A DNA stretch of 64,000 nucleotides from Rathayibacter sp. VKM Ac-2759 (GCF_009834225.1 NZ_CP047176.1:3038001-3102000); one strand, 5' to 3'; positions 24,564-35,253 are shown, counted from the stretch's first letter. The notes: a model not told the origin generated them from the letters alone. A program made the numbers and translations.

Positions 24564-25204
24564 GCGGCGGCCCCTCGGAGCAGTTCGGCGATGCGGGAGC
24601 GCTCGCGCACCCCGTCGTGTCGGGCGAGGTCGACGAGGAGTAGGCCTAGAGGCAACGGGGACGGCGGCACGTGGTCCATGAGGTGGAGACGGACGTTGGG
24701 CTGGTCGGAGGGGCGCAGCAGGTACTCTCGCCGCAGTGGATCGATGTCGGCCTGGGCGACTCGGGCTTCGAGCTCGCCAGCAGCTGCGATCTCCGCGCGC
24801 GGGTCGCTGAAGCCGGATCGGACGAGGCGCCGATCGTCCGCGAGGTCGGTGAGGTCGCTCGGGGCCACCCGGAGCTTCAGGACCGCCTTCTCGCGCACCC
24901 ATGCGGCAAGGATGCGGTCCGGCTCTGAGCTGTGGACGAGGGTGTTGCGGTAGCCGCGGAGGCGGGCGTGCTCGGAGGCGGAGAGCCCTTGTGGCTGGTC
25001 TCCGGAGAGTAGGGCGAGCAGGCCTGCCTGCATGCGCTCGCTCAAGGGCCTGCTCGGCGCCGGGCGATGCGCGTGGGCCTGGTCGATGAGCCACTGGCCG
25101 CCGACTCGTCGGGCAGGGAGGATGCCACGTTCGATGAGTGCGCGAACCCGGCGTGGTGACACGCCCTCGCGCTCGGCGAAGTCCGAGACGCTCTCCTCAG
25201 GCAT
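24560..25204 (-). CDS. HTH DNA-binding protein paired with the AbiEii-like gene
   Basis: A 214-residue protein starting with a winged/excisionase-type HTH (VSDFAEREGVSPRRVRALIE, then GILPARRVGGQWLID), followed by a helical domain with the stretch RLRGYRNTLVHSSEPDRILAAWV. The layout of regulator immediately upstream of and overlapping a nucleotidyltransferase gene fits a toxin-antitoxin-like or abortive-infection-like pair, with this protein as likely antitoxin/autorepressor. The start is ATG 25204; an in-frame ATG at 25216 adds four residues. The DNA here is slightly less GC-rich than its neighbours, in line with transfer. The family is not firmly recognised. Confidence 0.72.
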   Translation of the reverse strand: MPEESVSDFAEREGVSPRRVRALIERGILPARRVGGQWLIDQAHAHRPAPSRPLSERMQAGLLALLSGDQPQGLSASEHARLRGYRNTLVHSSEPDRILAAWVREKAVLKLRVAPSDLTDLADDRRLVRSGFSDPRAEIAAAGELEARVAQADIDPLRREYLLRPSDQPNVRLHLMDHVPPSPLPLGLLLVDLARHDGVRERSRIAELLRGAAA

Positions 25205-25500
25205 ACGCACAAGCATACCGACATCGGAATAGATGTGTAGGGCCCAACGGGAACGAGAGCCCGCCTGCACGAATTCGATGTCCTCTGCCCAACGGAGACC
25301 TCGATGTGGACTCGCGTGCCCTTGCCTGAACGAACAGAGCCGCCCCTTCCGCTCGCACGCCCGTACGGTCGAGCGCGACTGGCGGATCGCGTGCCAGCGA
25401 TTCGTCGTGCGCGGACGCAGGACGCTCTGCGGATCGCGACCACCTCGCCGAGCCGACCGCGGCCGATCGACGAGCGCAGCGAGGAGAGAGGCGAATGAAC
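25205..25500. other. Intergenic region between mmsA and the HTH gene
   Basis: These 296 bases contain no supportable gene. The word CCCAACGG occurs twice (near 25239 and 25290). The region should hold the promoter of the HTH/nucleotidyltransferase pair. Confidence 0.5.
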
Positions 25501-27030
<1,530 letters not shown>

Positions 27031-27077
27031 GGGGTCGACTGTAGGCCGCGCACCCCGTCCCGGGATCGCGGATTCGT

Positions 27078-28100
27078 CTAGACCGGCTCCTCCGCACTGG
27101 ACACTTCCGGCTCGAAGCGCGTCAGTGCGGCCGTGATGTTGTCGTGGCCGCCGCGCTCGTTCGCCCAGGCGACGAGCGCCTCCGCCAGCGTCACCGGATC
27201 GGTGCCGACCCGGGAGACGGCCTCGTGCAGCACCCGGGCGAGATCCTCGGCCGGCGACGCGTAGTTCCACAGCCCGTCCGAGCACGCGAGCACCCAGCCC
27301 GGCTCCTCGAGCACGACGGAGGCGATGGTCGGCGACTCGTCGTGCGCATCCGCGCCCAGCCACTTCGTGATCGCGTGGGCGTCGGGTGCCGACTCCGCCT
27401 CCTCGCGGCTCGTGCCCGAGGCGATCTGCTCCTGCGCCCACGAGTCGTCCACGGTCAGCTGCCGCGCCGGGCCCGCGTCGGGGATCCAGTAGCTGCGGCT
27501 GTCGCCGACGTTGCCGGTGACCAGCAGCGCGCCGTCGAGGATCGCGGCGGTGAAGGTGCACGACGGCGGGTTCTCCCGCTTCTCGGGCACCGCGGCGTCG
27601 ATCGCCCCGGAGGCGCGCGCCACCGCCATCTGCAGCAGCGCGCCCCAGCGATCGGCTCCGCGCGCCTCCTCGGCGACCTCGGCCTGCAGCGCGCTCAGCG
27701 CCGCCCGCGCCGCGGCGAGGGAGGCGCGATCGGAGTCGGGGGTCGACGAGACCCCGTCGCAGACCACCAGCAGAGCGGTGCGGAGAGCCCCCTCGGACGC
27801 CACCGCACCGAGCGCCATCGCGTCCTCGTTCGCCGGGTGGCGGATCCCCCGGTCGCAGACGCCGCCGACCAGCGGGTGCGGCGCCTCGGCCCAGTGCTCG
27901 CGCTCGGTCGGCGCCCGCTGCCCGCACTGCTCGCAGTAGCCGTCGTCGGCGACCGCTCCCCCGCAGTACACGCACGGGGCGGGTTCGGGCGCCGCGGGCT
28001 CGGCCGCGCGCACGATCAGCGTGCTGCCGCAGGCCTCGCAGAACGCGTCGCCGGCGGTCACCGGCTCGCCGCAGACCGGGCAGGCCGTCGCGAGGCTCAC
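27078..28100 (-). CDS. PP2C-type Ser/Thr phosphatase with N-terminal zinc ribbons
   Basis: A 340-residue protein: zinc ribbon CPVCGEPVTAGDAFCEACG at residues 7-25, a second knuckle with DGYCEQCG at about 50-57, then a PP2C domain with GGVCDRGIRHPANEDA, VVCDGVSS, GNVGDSRSYW, CSDGLWNY and GGHDNITA, which contain the metal-binding Asp residues. It should dephosphorylate Ser/Thr residues in the cytoplasm. The GTG overlaps the pknG stop (GTGA), so it is the last gene of the eight-gene operon and the natural antagonist of PknG. Its zinc knuckle resembles that of PknG and the FHA protein at 15.6 kb. Confidence 0.92.
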   Translation of the reverse strand: MSLATACPVCGEPVTAGDAFCEACGSTLIVRAAEPAAPEPAPCVYCGGAVADDGYCEQCGQRAPTEREHWAEAPHPLVGGVCDRGIRHPANEDAMALGAVASEGALRTALLVVCDGVSSTPDSDRASLAAARAALSALQAEVAEEARGADRWGALLQMAVARASGAIDAAVPEKRENPPSCTFTAAILDGALLVTGNVGDSRSYWIPDAGPARQLTVDDSWAQEQIASGTSREEAESAPDAHAITKWLGADAHDESPTIASVVLEEPGWVLACSDGLWNYASPAEDLARVLHEAVSRVGTDPVTLAEALVAWANERGGHDNITAALTRFEPEVSSAEEPV

Positions 28101-30418
28101 GTCAGCGTCCAGCGGCGCACGTCGTTGGCGCGGTCGACGAGGCGGAGCCGCTCCTCCTTCTCGCCGGTCGAGCTCGCGAGCGCGCGGTACGAGGCCTCGA
28201 GGCCGTCGCGGATCGCGGCCTCGTTCGCCTCGACTCCGCCCAGCATGGCGCCCTCGGCCGGGCCGTCCCGGCGGACGAGCTCGAGCGCCGACTCGAGCAC
28301 GCCGGTCGTCAGCTCGAGCCGGGTGCGCTGGTCGATCGCGACGGAGTCGATGCTCGACAGGGCCGCCGAGAGCGACGGGAGGCCGCGCCCGGAGCCGGCC
28401 AGCAGCTCGGCGCGGCGGCGGCGCGCGTCGACGTAGGAGGACCGCGTGGGCGTGACGATGTCGAGGGCGTCGAGCGCCCCGTCGAGGTCGGCGCGGTGCT
28501 GACGCACGCGGGCGAGGCCGAAGGCGGCCGGAGCGGTGTAGTTCGCATCCGCTCGCGCGCAGATCACGTAGAGCGACTCCGCCACCTCGGGCTCGCCGCT
28601 CGACTCGCAGGCCGCCGCGAGAGCGAGCTTGGGCGCGAGCTCGCCGGGCACCTGGCCGTAGACGGTGTTGAACGAGGCGCGGGCGCCGACGGAGTCGCCG
28701 CGTGCGAGCTGCGCGAGGCCGCTCATCCAGACGGCCCGCCACTCCCACGGGTCCTCGGTGAGGATCTCGCCGGTCGCCCGCGCGACCTCGTCGAAGCGCT
28801 CGGCCTCGATCGCGGCGCGGGCGCGCGCGAGCCGCACCTCGACGGTGACGGTCGGCGCGAGCGCGAGGGCGCGGAGCCGGACGATCGGGTCGGCCACGTT
28901 CACGCCGGCCAGCCACGCCTTCGCCGCGTCCGACTCGTCGATCTTGAGCAGCGGCAAGGCGTCCCACGGCAGCGGCCGATCGACGACATCGGCCACGGGC
29001 GCCTCGAACAGCGCCGACTCGGTCGAGTGCAGCGCGGGGTGCCCGGGCCCGCGGTCGGTGGCCACGACCTCGCGCAGCACCCCGAGCAGCTGCCCGCGCA
29101 TCTCGTCGACGGTCGCGAAGCGGTCCTGCGGGTCGGGCGCGCAGGCCTTGGCGATCAGGCGGTAGAACGAGTCGTAGCGCTGGAACAGCGGGGTCTCGGA
29201 GACGGGCGGCAGCGACGCCACGTAGGTCGTCTGGTTGCCGCGGAAGTCGAGCACGAGCGAGGCGATGGTGCGCCCGATCGTGTACACGTCCGACGCGATC
29301 GAGGGCCCGACCTCCGGCACCTCCGGTGCCTGGTAGCCGACCGTGCCGTAGATGGCCGACTCGTCGTCGTCGGCCCGGCGCACTCCGCCGAGGTCGATCA
29401 GCTTGACCTGGTCGCCGACCTGGATCATGTTGTCGGGCTTGAAGTCGCAGTAGAGCATCCCGTGGTCGTGCAGGTAGGCGAAGGCGGGCATCACCTCGAG
29501 CACGAACGCGAGCGCCTGGTCGACGGGCAGCGGGTCGGCCGCTCCCCCGTTGGCGTCGAGCCGCTCCTTCAGGATCTGCTTGAGGCTCGGCCCGCCGACG
29601 TACTCCATCACGATGTAGCCGGCGCCGTCGTGCATCACGAAGTTGTAGATCTCGACGATCAGCGGATGCTCGACCTCGGCGAGGAACTGGCGCTCGGTGA
29701 TCGCGGCCGCGTACGCGTCGGGGTCGCCGGAGTTCAGCAGGCCCTTGAGCACGACGAAGCGGCCCGAGACGTTCTGGTCGCGTGCGAGGTAGATCCAGCC
29801 GAGTCCGCCGTAGGCGAGGCAGCCGACCACCTCGTACTGCCCGCCGACCACGTCGCCCTGCTCCAGCTGCGGCGTGAACGAGAACGGCGTGCGGCAATTG
29901 GGGCAGAAGCCCTCGGTGCGCCCGGGCTTGCCGTCGCGGCCGCGGCCGACGGCGGTGCCGCAGTTCGAGCAGAAGCGCTTGCGCTCGGGGAGCACCGCCT
30001 CGGCCATCAGGGCGGCCATCGGGTCGGCGGCGGGGCGGGAGGGCACGGTGGTGAGCCCGGCGCCCAGGCGCGGTCCGCGCAGGCGCGTCGAGGTGGTGCC
30101 GACGCGGCGCGTCACCTTCGAGCCGGTCTGCGCGGTGCGCGCCGAGCCGAGCGCGGCGGTCGCGAGGCGGGCGGAGGAGGTGCGTCCGCTCCGCGCGGTC
30201 GCCGCTTCCTCTGCGTCGGGGGCGGCGGAGGCGTCGGGGGTGCCCTCGACGAAGCCGGTCCCGAAGGCGGCCGAGGCCGTCGCCGGGGCGGCGGCACCGC
30301 GCGCCGTGGGCGCCGAGGCCGCCGCTCCGGTCTCGGGCGGCAGCCCGCAGACGTTGCAGTAGCCGTCCTCGATGACTCCGGTGCAGCCCGGTGTCGAGGT
30401 GCAGGGTGAGCCGTTCAT
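28097..30418 (-). CDS. pknG: Soluble Ser/Thr protein kinase PknG
   Basis: A 773-residue kinase with the PknG architecture: an N-terminal knuckle (GCTGVIEDGYCNVCG, residues 10-24), a rubredoxin-like metal site (CSNCG at about 148 and CPNCRTPF at about 172), a kinase domain with the PknG-specific YCDFKPDN in place of HRDxKPxN and LIDLGGVRR in place of DFG, and a C-terminal tetratricopeptide region (about 480-770). In mycobacteria and corynebacteria PknG phosphorylates the FHA protein GarA/OdhI to control 2-oxoglutarate dehydrogenase and glutamate metabolism. The glnH- and glnX-like genes upstream confirm the identity. It overlaps both neighbours by four bases. Confidence 0.95.
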   Translation of the reverse strand: MNGSPCTSTPGCTGVIEDGYCNVCGLPPETGAAASAPTARGAAAPATASAAFGTGFVEGTPDASAAPDAEEAATARSGRTSSARLATAALGSARTAQTGSKVTRRVGTTSTRLRGPRLGAGLTTVPSRPAADPMAALMAEAVLPERKRFCSNCGTAVGRGRDGKPGRTEGFCPNCRTPFSFTPQLEQGDVVGGQYEVVGCLAYGGLGWIYLARDQNVSGRFVVLKGLLNSGDPDAYAAAITERQFLAEVEHPLIVEIYNFVMHDGAGYIVMEYVGGPSLKQILKERLDANGGAADPLPVDQALAFVLEVMPAFAYLHDHGMLYCDFKPDNMIQVGDQVKLIDLGGVRRADDDESAIYGTVGYQAPEVPEVGPSIASDVYTIGRTIASLVLDFRGNQTTYVASLPPVSETPLFQRYDSFYRLIAKACAPDPQDRFATVDEMRGQLLGVLREVVATDRGPGHPALHSTESALFEAPVADVVDRPLPWDALPLLKIDESDAAKAWLAGVNVADPIVRLRALALAPTVTVEVRLARARAAIEAERFDEVARATGEILTEDPWEWRAVWMSGLAQLARGDSVGARASFNTVYGQVPGELAPKLALAAACESSGEPEVAESLYVICARADANYTAPAAFGLARVRQHRADLDGALDALDIVTPTRSSYVDARRRRAELLAGSGRGLPSLSAALSSIDSVAIDQRTRLELTTGVLESALELVRRDGPAEGAMLGGVEANEAAIRDGLEASYRALASSTGEKEERLRLVDRANDVRRWTLT

Positions 30419-31557
30419 GCGGTGGCCTTCCGGGTGGAGGTGGGGAGATCGCGGGTGACGACGTCGTACTGCTCGACGAGGTGGCGGGCGAGCGGCACCG
30501 GGCAGGGCACGGCGTCGAGGGCGGCGCGCACCTCCTCCTCGGCGGCGATCCCCACGGCGGAGGCGGCGCGGCCGTTCGCCACGGCCCGCTCGCGGAGGGC
30601 CCGGAGACGGAATCCGAGCGCCGCCCGCTCGCGCAGCGGCGAGGTGTAGGCGGCCTCGACCGCGTCGAACGCGCGGCCGACGGCGGTGAGCCGGGCGAGA
30701 TGCGCGTCGAGCGCCTCGCGGTTCGAGGGCGGGTCGCCGAGCCGCGAGACGTCGGGCACGGCCAGGCGCGGCGGGTCGGCGATCTCGCGGCGGCAGCGGG
30801 CCACGAGCTCGCGCAACGGCGCCTCGCGACGCTCGGCCGCCTCCGCCAGCTCGATCGCCCGCCGGCGGTCGCGGTCGAGGCCGCGGCGCTCGGAGGCGGC
30901 GATGATCAGATCGCGCTCGAGACGGGCGGAGTCGTTCTCGAGCTGGCCGAGCGGGCCCGACACGTCGGCTCCGCGGCCCGCCTTCTCGGCCAGCGCGTCG
31001 AGGCGCGAGCGCAGCACGGCGACGCGCTGCGCGGAGTCCTGGTCGACGGTTCCGCGGTTGTCGCGCGTGAGGTCGCGGCAGCGCTCGATCTCGGCGCGCA
31101 TGCCGACGATCCGCCCGGCGACGTCGGTACCGCTGGGATCGAGCTCGAGCCGCGACTTCAGCTGACCGACGACCGCATCGCAGAGCCGCACGGCCTCGAC
31201 GAGCGAGACCGCGGCGCTCGCGCCCGAGCCGGAGGCGTCGAGCCGCCCCCAGATCAGCTGCGACATCCGCTCGCGGGCGACGACGTCGACGCGGCCCGAG
31301 TCCCAGACGAGCTCGAGCTCGGCGAGCCGGCGCGTGACGGACTCGCGCAGCGACTGCGCGAGCACGACGTCGGAGGTGTAGCTGTCGGCCTGCGGTGAGG
31401 CGAGCGCCGCCGCGTCCAGCCGCGAGAGCTCGCGGGTGGTGCGCTCGAGCCAGCGCCCGAGCGCGGCGAGGTACTCGAACAGCTCGCGCTGCGGCACCGC
31501 CTCGCCGAGGCGCCCGGGAGCGACCGGACTGCCCTCGGCGGTCCCCGTGACGCTCAT
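30415..31557 (-). CDS. Coiled-coil hypothetical protein of the pknG operon
   Basis: A 380-residue, almost entirely helical and highly charged protein, rich in Glu, Arg and Ala heptads, with no membrane segment, Cys cluster or recognisable catalytic motif. The segment DVVLAQSLRESVTRRLAELE and the long ERRGLDRDRRRAIELAEAAE stretch suggest antiparallel coiled coils. It lies between glnH and pknG with four-base overlaps on both sides, so it is produced with them and may be a scaffold or adaptor between the membrane sensor and the kinase. No such gene is present in the mycobacterial glnX-glnH-pknG operon. I do not recognise a family. Confidence 0.8.
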   Translation of the reverse strand: MSVTGTAEGSPVAPGRLGEAVPQRELFEYLAALGRWLERTTRELSRLDAAALASPQADSYTSDVVLAQSLRESVTRRLAELELVWDSGRVDVVARERMSQLIWGRLDASGSGASAAVSLVEAVRLCDAVVGQLKSRLELDPSGTDVAGRIVGMRAEIERCRDLTRDNRGTVDQDSAQRVAVLRSRLDALAEKAGRGADVSGPLGQLENDSARLERDLIIAASERRGLDRDRRRAIELAEAAERREAPLRELVARCRREIADPPRLAVPDVSRLGDPPSNREALDAHLARLTAVGRAFDAVEAAYTSPLRERAALGFRLRALRERAVANGRAASAVGIAAEEEVRAALDAVPCPVPLARHLVEQYDVVTRDLPTSTRKATA

Positions 31558-32531
31558 CGTCCGTAGGTCGCCGCGGGAGGGGACGCCGCCCCGAGCTCGC
31601 CGAGCCAGCGGTCGTAGATGCTCTGCCAGCGGCCGTCGGCGCGGACGCTCTCGAGCGCGGCGTTCACGAAGCGCACGTAGTCGGTGTCGTCGGCGGGCAT
31701 GCCGAGCCCGTACGGCTCGGAGCTGAGCTGGTCGCCGATGACCTTCGCGTACGGGTCCTGCGCGACGAACCCGGCGAGGATCGTGTCGTCGCCCGCGATC
31801 GCGTCGACGGTCCCCTCCTGGAACTGCGCGAGGCACTGGGTGTGGGTGTCGGCGGCGACCGCGTCGACGTCGGGGTAGTCGCTCTCGAGCCGGCTCAGCG
31901 TGGTGGTGCTGCGCGGCGCGCAGACCTTCCGGCCGGCCAGTCCGTCGATGCTCGTCGCGTCGTCGTCCTCGGAGACGAGGACCTTGAGGCCCGCGTCGTA
32001 GTACTCGGACGAGAACGCGATGCTGCTCCAGCGATCGCAGGTCATCGTGAGGGTGCGGGCGACCATGTCGACCTGCGGCGCACCCTCTCCGCCCGTCAGT
32101 GCGGGAAGGCGCTGGGCGGAGGTGATCACCACGAAGGTGATCGCGGCGGGGTCTCCGAGGATCGCTCGCGCCATCTCGCGGGCGATGTCGACGTCGAAGC
32201 CCTCGATCTCGCCGGTGAGGGGGTTCCGCGCGCTCATCAGCAGCGTGTCGGCCGAGACGCCGACGCGCAGGGTGCCGGCGGCGCGGATCTGCGCGAGCCG
32301 GGTGCTGTCGGCGACCCCGGTCGGGGCGTAGGAGGTGACCGCCGACGGCGAGCACTCGGTCGCCGCGGGCGCGGCGCTCGCGGTCGCCGTGGGGGTCGCG
32401 GTCGGCGTCGCGGTGCCGACGGCGGCTCCGAGGTCGTCGGCACCGGTCGTGCAGCCCGAGACGGCGAGGGTCGCGCCGAGCACGAGCGCGACGGCGGCGG
32501 TTCGGAGGGAGGAGAAGCGCAGGCGGTTCAT
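31554..32531 (-). CDS. glnH: GlnH-like amino-acid-binding lipoprotein
   Basis: A 325-residue lipoprotein: signal peptide with lipobox VSGC (Cys about residue 27), a Thr/Pro/Ala linker, then a family 3 solute-binding domain (GTLRVGVSADTLLM, GFDVDIAREMARAI, VDMVARTLTMTCDR, VDAIAGDDTILAGF). In mycobacteria GlnH binds Asp/Glu outside the membrane and signals through GlnX to PknG. Here too there is no ABC permease or ATPase nearby, so it is a sensor subunit, not an importer component. It overlaps its neighbours by four bases each. Confidence 0.92.
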   Translation of the reverse strand: MNRLRFSSLRTAAVALVLGATLAVSGCTTGADDLGAAVGTATPTATPTATASAAPAATECSPSAVTSYAPTGVADSTRLAQIRAAGTLRVGVSADTLLMSARNPLTGEIEGFDVDIAREMARAILGDPAAITFVVITSAQRLPALTGGEGAPQVDMVARTLTMTCDRWSSIAFSSEYYDAGLKVLVSEDDDATSIDGLAGRKVCAPRSTTTLSRLESDYPDVDAVAADTHTQCLAQFQEGTVDAIAGDDTILAGFVAQDPYAKVIGDQLSSEPYGLGMPADDTDYVRFVNAALESVRADGRWQSIYDRWLGELGAASPPAATYGR

Positions 32532-33835
32532 CGGTACTCCTCCAGTCGCTGCGAGACCCCTCGCCAGGCGAGACCGGCGCCCACCAGGCCGGCGGCCAGG
32601 AGGATCCAGGAGGCGATCGAGGAGATCGCGCCCCAGGTGCCGAGGGTGGCACGGGTGATCGCCGCATCGTCCTCCACGGCGTCGCCCGCGGCCACGCTGA
32701 ACGCGGTGAAGGCCTCGTTCGCCGACCCCTCGCCGGTCGCCACGGCCAGCCCGACGGCCTGGTCCCAGCGCCCCTCCTCGTCCTCTTTCCGGATCGCGTC
32801 GTGCTGGGTCAGCCATGCATCGAGATCGCCGACGAGCGCGCTGTCCACGGTCCCGTCCGCCACGCCGTCCTGCAGCTTCTGCCGCGCCTGCGCCGCCGCC
32901 TCCTGGAACTGCGCCTCGAGCGCCGCGCCCGAGCCGCGCTTGATCAGCGTGAAGCTCTCGAGCGACTTCGCGTCGGTGGCGGCGGTGAGCGCCTGCGAGA
33001 CGGCGAGGGTCGCACGGTAGGACTCGCTGCGCACGGTGGCCGCGTTCGAGGCGGTCGTGCCGAAGGCGACTCCGCCGGCGATCCCGAGCACGAGGAGCAG
33101 ACCCGTCGCCGTGGCCAGCGGGCGGTTGAGATAGCGGTGGGTGCGCCGGGCGAGCCAGATCTGCGCGCCGACCATCAGCAGCAGCATCGCGAGCGAGCCG
33201 ATGAGCAGCAGCGTGCTCCAGCGCACCGTGTCGTAGGCGCCGGCGACGCGGTCGGCGCCGGCGCCGACCAGGTCGTTGAGGTCGTCGAGCACTCCGCCCT
33301 CGGCGGTCAGGACGGCGGACGCCTGGTCGAGGTAGGCCGAGCCGACCGGGAACCCCTGCCGGTTGTTCGCACGGGCCTGCTCGATGTAGCCGCTGTAGGT
33401 GGTGAGGTCGCGCGCGACCGCCGCGAGGGCCTCGGCGTCGCGCGGCTCGGAGGCCGCGAGCGTCGCCAGCTGCGCCGCAGCGTCCTGCACATCGCCGGTG
33501 AACACCGCCCGCTGATCGGCCGGTTCGAGCCCGCCGACGAGGAACGTGTTCGCGGCGATCGCGTTCGCGCCGACCAGGAGGTTCCGCACGTCCTGCACGC
33601 CGACGATCTGCGTCGACTGCTCACGCGCCTCCGCCGCAGCGCGCGCCTGCATCGCTCCCGCCTGCTGGGCGAAGACGCCGAAGAGCACCGCGGCGACGGC
33701 GGTCAGCACGAGCAGGAGGCGGAGGGTGCGCGGAGTGGTCGAGGTCGCCCGCGCGAGCAGGGTCGGCTTCGCGGCGGGTGCGGGTGCCGGGGCGGGTGCC
33801 GGGGCTGTGGGAGGCGGCGCGGTGACGGTGCTCAT
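32528..33835 (-). CDS. GlnX-like four-helix membrane sensor
   Basis: A 435-residue membrane protein with a Pro/Ala cytoplasmic N-tail, membrane helices at about 40-62, 200-223, 238-258 and 408-428, and two long extracytoplasmic helical segments between helices 1-2 and 3-4. This is the topology of mycobacterial GlnX, which passes the amino-acid signal from lipoprotein GlnH to cytoplasmic PknG. The first outer domain has repeated VQDVRNLLVGANAIAANTF-type chemoreceptor-like helices. The ATG overlaps the AAA-ATPase stop (ATGA). I infer orthology from topology and gene order more than from sequence identity. Confidence 0.82.
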   Translation of the reverse strand: MSTVTAPPPTAPAPAPAPAPAAKPTLLARATSTTPRTLRLLLVLTAVAAVLFGVFAQQAGAMQARAAAEAREQSTQIVGVQDVRNLLVGANAIAANTFLVGGLEPADQRAVFTGDVQDAAAQLATLAASEPRDAEALAAVARDLTTYSGYIEQARANNRQGFPVGSAYLDQASAVLTAEGGVLDDLNDLVGAGADRVAGAYDTVRWSTLLLIGSLAMLLLMVGAQIWLARRTHRYLNRPLATATGLLLVLGIAGGVAFGTTASNAATVRSESYRATLAVSQALTAATDAKSLESFTLIKRGSGAALEAQFQEAAAQARQKLQDGVADGTVDSALVGDLDAWLTQHDAIRKEDEEGRWDQAVGLAVATGEGSANEAFTAFSVAAGDAVEDDAAITRATLGTWGAISSIASWILLAAGLVGAGLAWRGVSQRLEEYR

Positions 33836-35253
33836 GTGTTCTCCTCCACGGGTGCAGCCTCGGCCTCGACCACGTCCTCCGGCTGCAGGATGCGCAGGTC
33901 GTCGAGCGTCGGCTCCTCCGTGTCGCGCAGCCGCCAGGCGTGCCGGGCGATGGAGGCGTCGAGCACGTTGCGCACCCAGCGGCCGTTGCCGAACGCCTCC
34001 GTGCGCTCCTGGGCCGCGGCGAGCTCGGCGAAGGCGGCGAGCGCCTCCGAGGTCGGCTCGAAGTCGGCCGAGGAGGCGAGGCGCGCGAAGATCGCCGACA
34101 GCTCGTCGTCGGAGTAGTCGGCGAAGTCGATCGTCGTCGAGAAGCGGCTCGCGAGCCCGGGGTTCGTGTCGAGGAAGCCCTGCATGGGCCCGGAGTAGCC
34201 GGCCACGATCACGACCAGGTCGCCGCGGTGGTCCTCCATGTCCTTGACGAGCGTGGTGATCGCCTCGGCACCGTACTGGTCGAGCGCGAGGGCGTAGGCC
34301 TCGTCGATGAAGAGGACTCCGCCGCGGGCCTTCGCGATGACCTCGGCGGTCTTCATCGAGGTCTGGCCGAGGTAGCCGGCGACGAGCTCCGAGCGGTCGA
34401 CCTCGACGAGCACGCCCTTCGAGAGGATGCCGAGCGCGCGGTAGATCCGCGAGACGAGCCGCGCGACGGTGGTCTTGCCGGTGCCCGGGTTTCCGGTGAA
34501 GACGAGGTGGCGGGTGAGCGTCGGCGTCGTGAGGCCGGCTGCCTGGCGGAGCGTGTCGATGCGGAGCAGCTGCGTCTGCCGCTTGATCTCGCTCTTGACC
34601 CGGTCGAGCCCGATCAGCGCGTCGAGCTCGGCGAGCAGATCCTCGATCTTCTCGGGTGGGGGCAGCGGCTCCGGCTCCTCCTCCGCGACCGGGGCGGCGG
34701 GCGGAGCCGCCGCGACCTCGTCCTGCGGCCCGTCGTGCTCGGTGCGGCGCAGGCGCGCGAGGATCTCGTCGACTCCGGGCACCCCCGCGGGCAGATCGGC
34801 CGGGAGCGAGGAGGCGGGGGACGACGAGGGCGGCGCTGAGGTCCGCTGGAGCGGCGCGGAGCTCGCCGGCAGTGCGGAGAGCTGGGCGGCGGCCGTCGCG
34901 GAGGCGGCGGCGATGCCTCCGATACCCGGTTCGCCCAGTGCGCTCGCGGCCGAGACGACCTCGGTGAGGGCGCGCGCGTAGGCGTTCGCGTGGGCGGAAC
35001 CGGCCGCGACGAGCGAGGCGAGCAGGTCGGTGGGCGAGCTGCGCCACCGCCGCCCGCGGGAGGCCGCGGTGAAGAAGGCCTCGAGGCCCCCCGGCGTCCC
35101 GGTCTGCGCGAGCCAGTCCTGGCCGGCTCCGGTGATCGACTCGGCGACCGCGGCCGCGAGCCGACCGCCCTCGTCGCGGACGGCGGCGGCGTCCAGGCCC
35201 GCTCCGGATCCGGTGAGGACGAGCGCGTCGAGCGCGGAGGCGAGCGCGGTCAC
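33832..35253 (-). CDS. AAA+ ATPase (CbbX/EccA-like)
   Basis: A 473-residue protein: an Ala-rich helical N-terminal half (1-190) with a Ser/Pro/acidic linker, then an AAA+ module beginning LDALIGLDRVKSEIKRQ with Walker A GNPGTGKTT, Walker B GVLFIDEAYAL, and arginine-finger region LASRFSTTIDFADYSDDEL, as in CbbX/EccA/SpoVK-type ATPases. These assemble as hexamers to remodel partner proteins. It starts at GTG 35253, overlapping the stop of the preceding small gene. Inside the pknG operon it may remodel a TelA- or GlnX-containing complex; its client is unknown. Confidence 0.88.
   Translation of the reverse strand: MTALASALDALVLTGSGAGLDAAAVRDEGGRLAAAVAESITGAGQDWLAQTGTPGGLEAFFTAASRGRRWRSSPTDLLASLVAAGSAHANAYARALTEVVSAASALGEPGIGGIAAASATAAAQLSALPASSAPLQRTSAPPSSSPASSLPADLPAGVPGVDEILARLRRTEHDGPQDEVAAAPPAAPVAEEEPEPLPPPEKIEDLLAELDALIGLDRVKSEIKRQTQLLRIDTLRQAAGLTTPTLTRHLVFTGNPGTGKTTVARLVSRIYRALGILSKGVLVEVDRSELVAGYLGQTSMKTAEVIAKARGGVLFIDEAYALALDQYGAEAITTLVKDMEDHRGDLVVIVAGYSGPMQGFLDTNPGLASRFSTTIDFADYSDDELSAIFARLASSADFEPTSEALAAFAELAAAQERTEAFGNGRWVRNVLDASIARHAWRLRDTEEPTLDDLRILQPEDVVEAEAAPVEENT

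Noticed and set aside
25205..25500. Short plus- and minus-strand open frames in the gap
   Set aside because: No start context, no recognisable motif, and composition like random high-GC sequence.
31554..32531. Glutamate/glutamine ABC importer binding protein
   Set aside because: No permease or ATPase accompanies it, while glnX-like and pknG genes flank it, so a sensor role is better supported.
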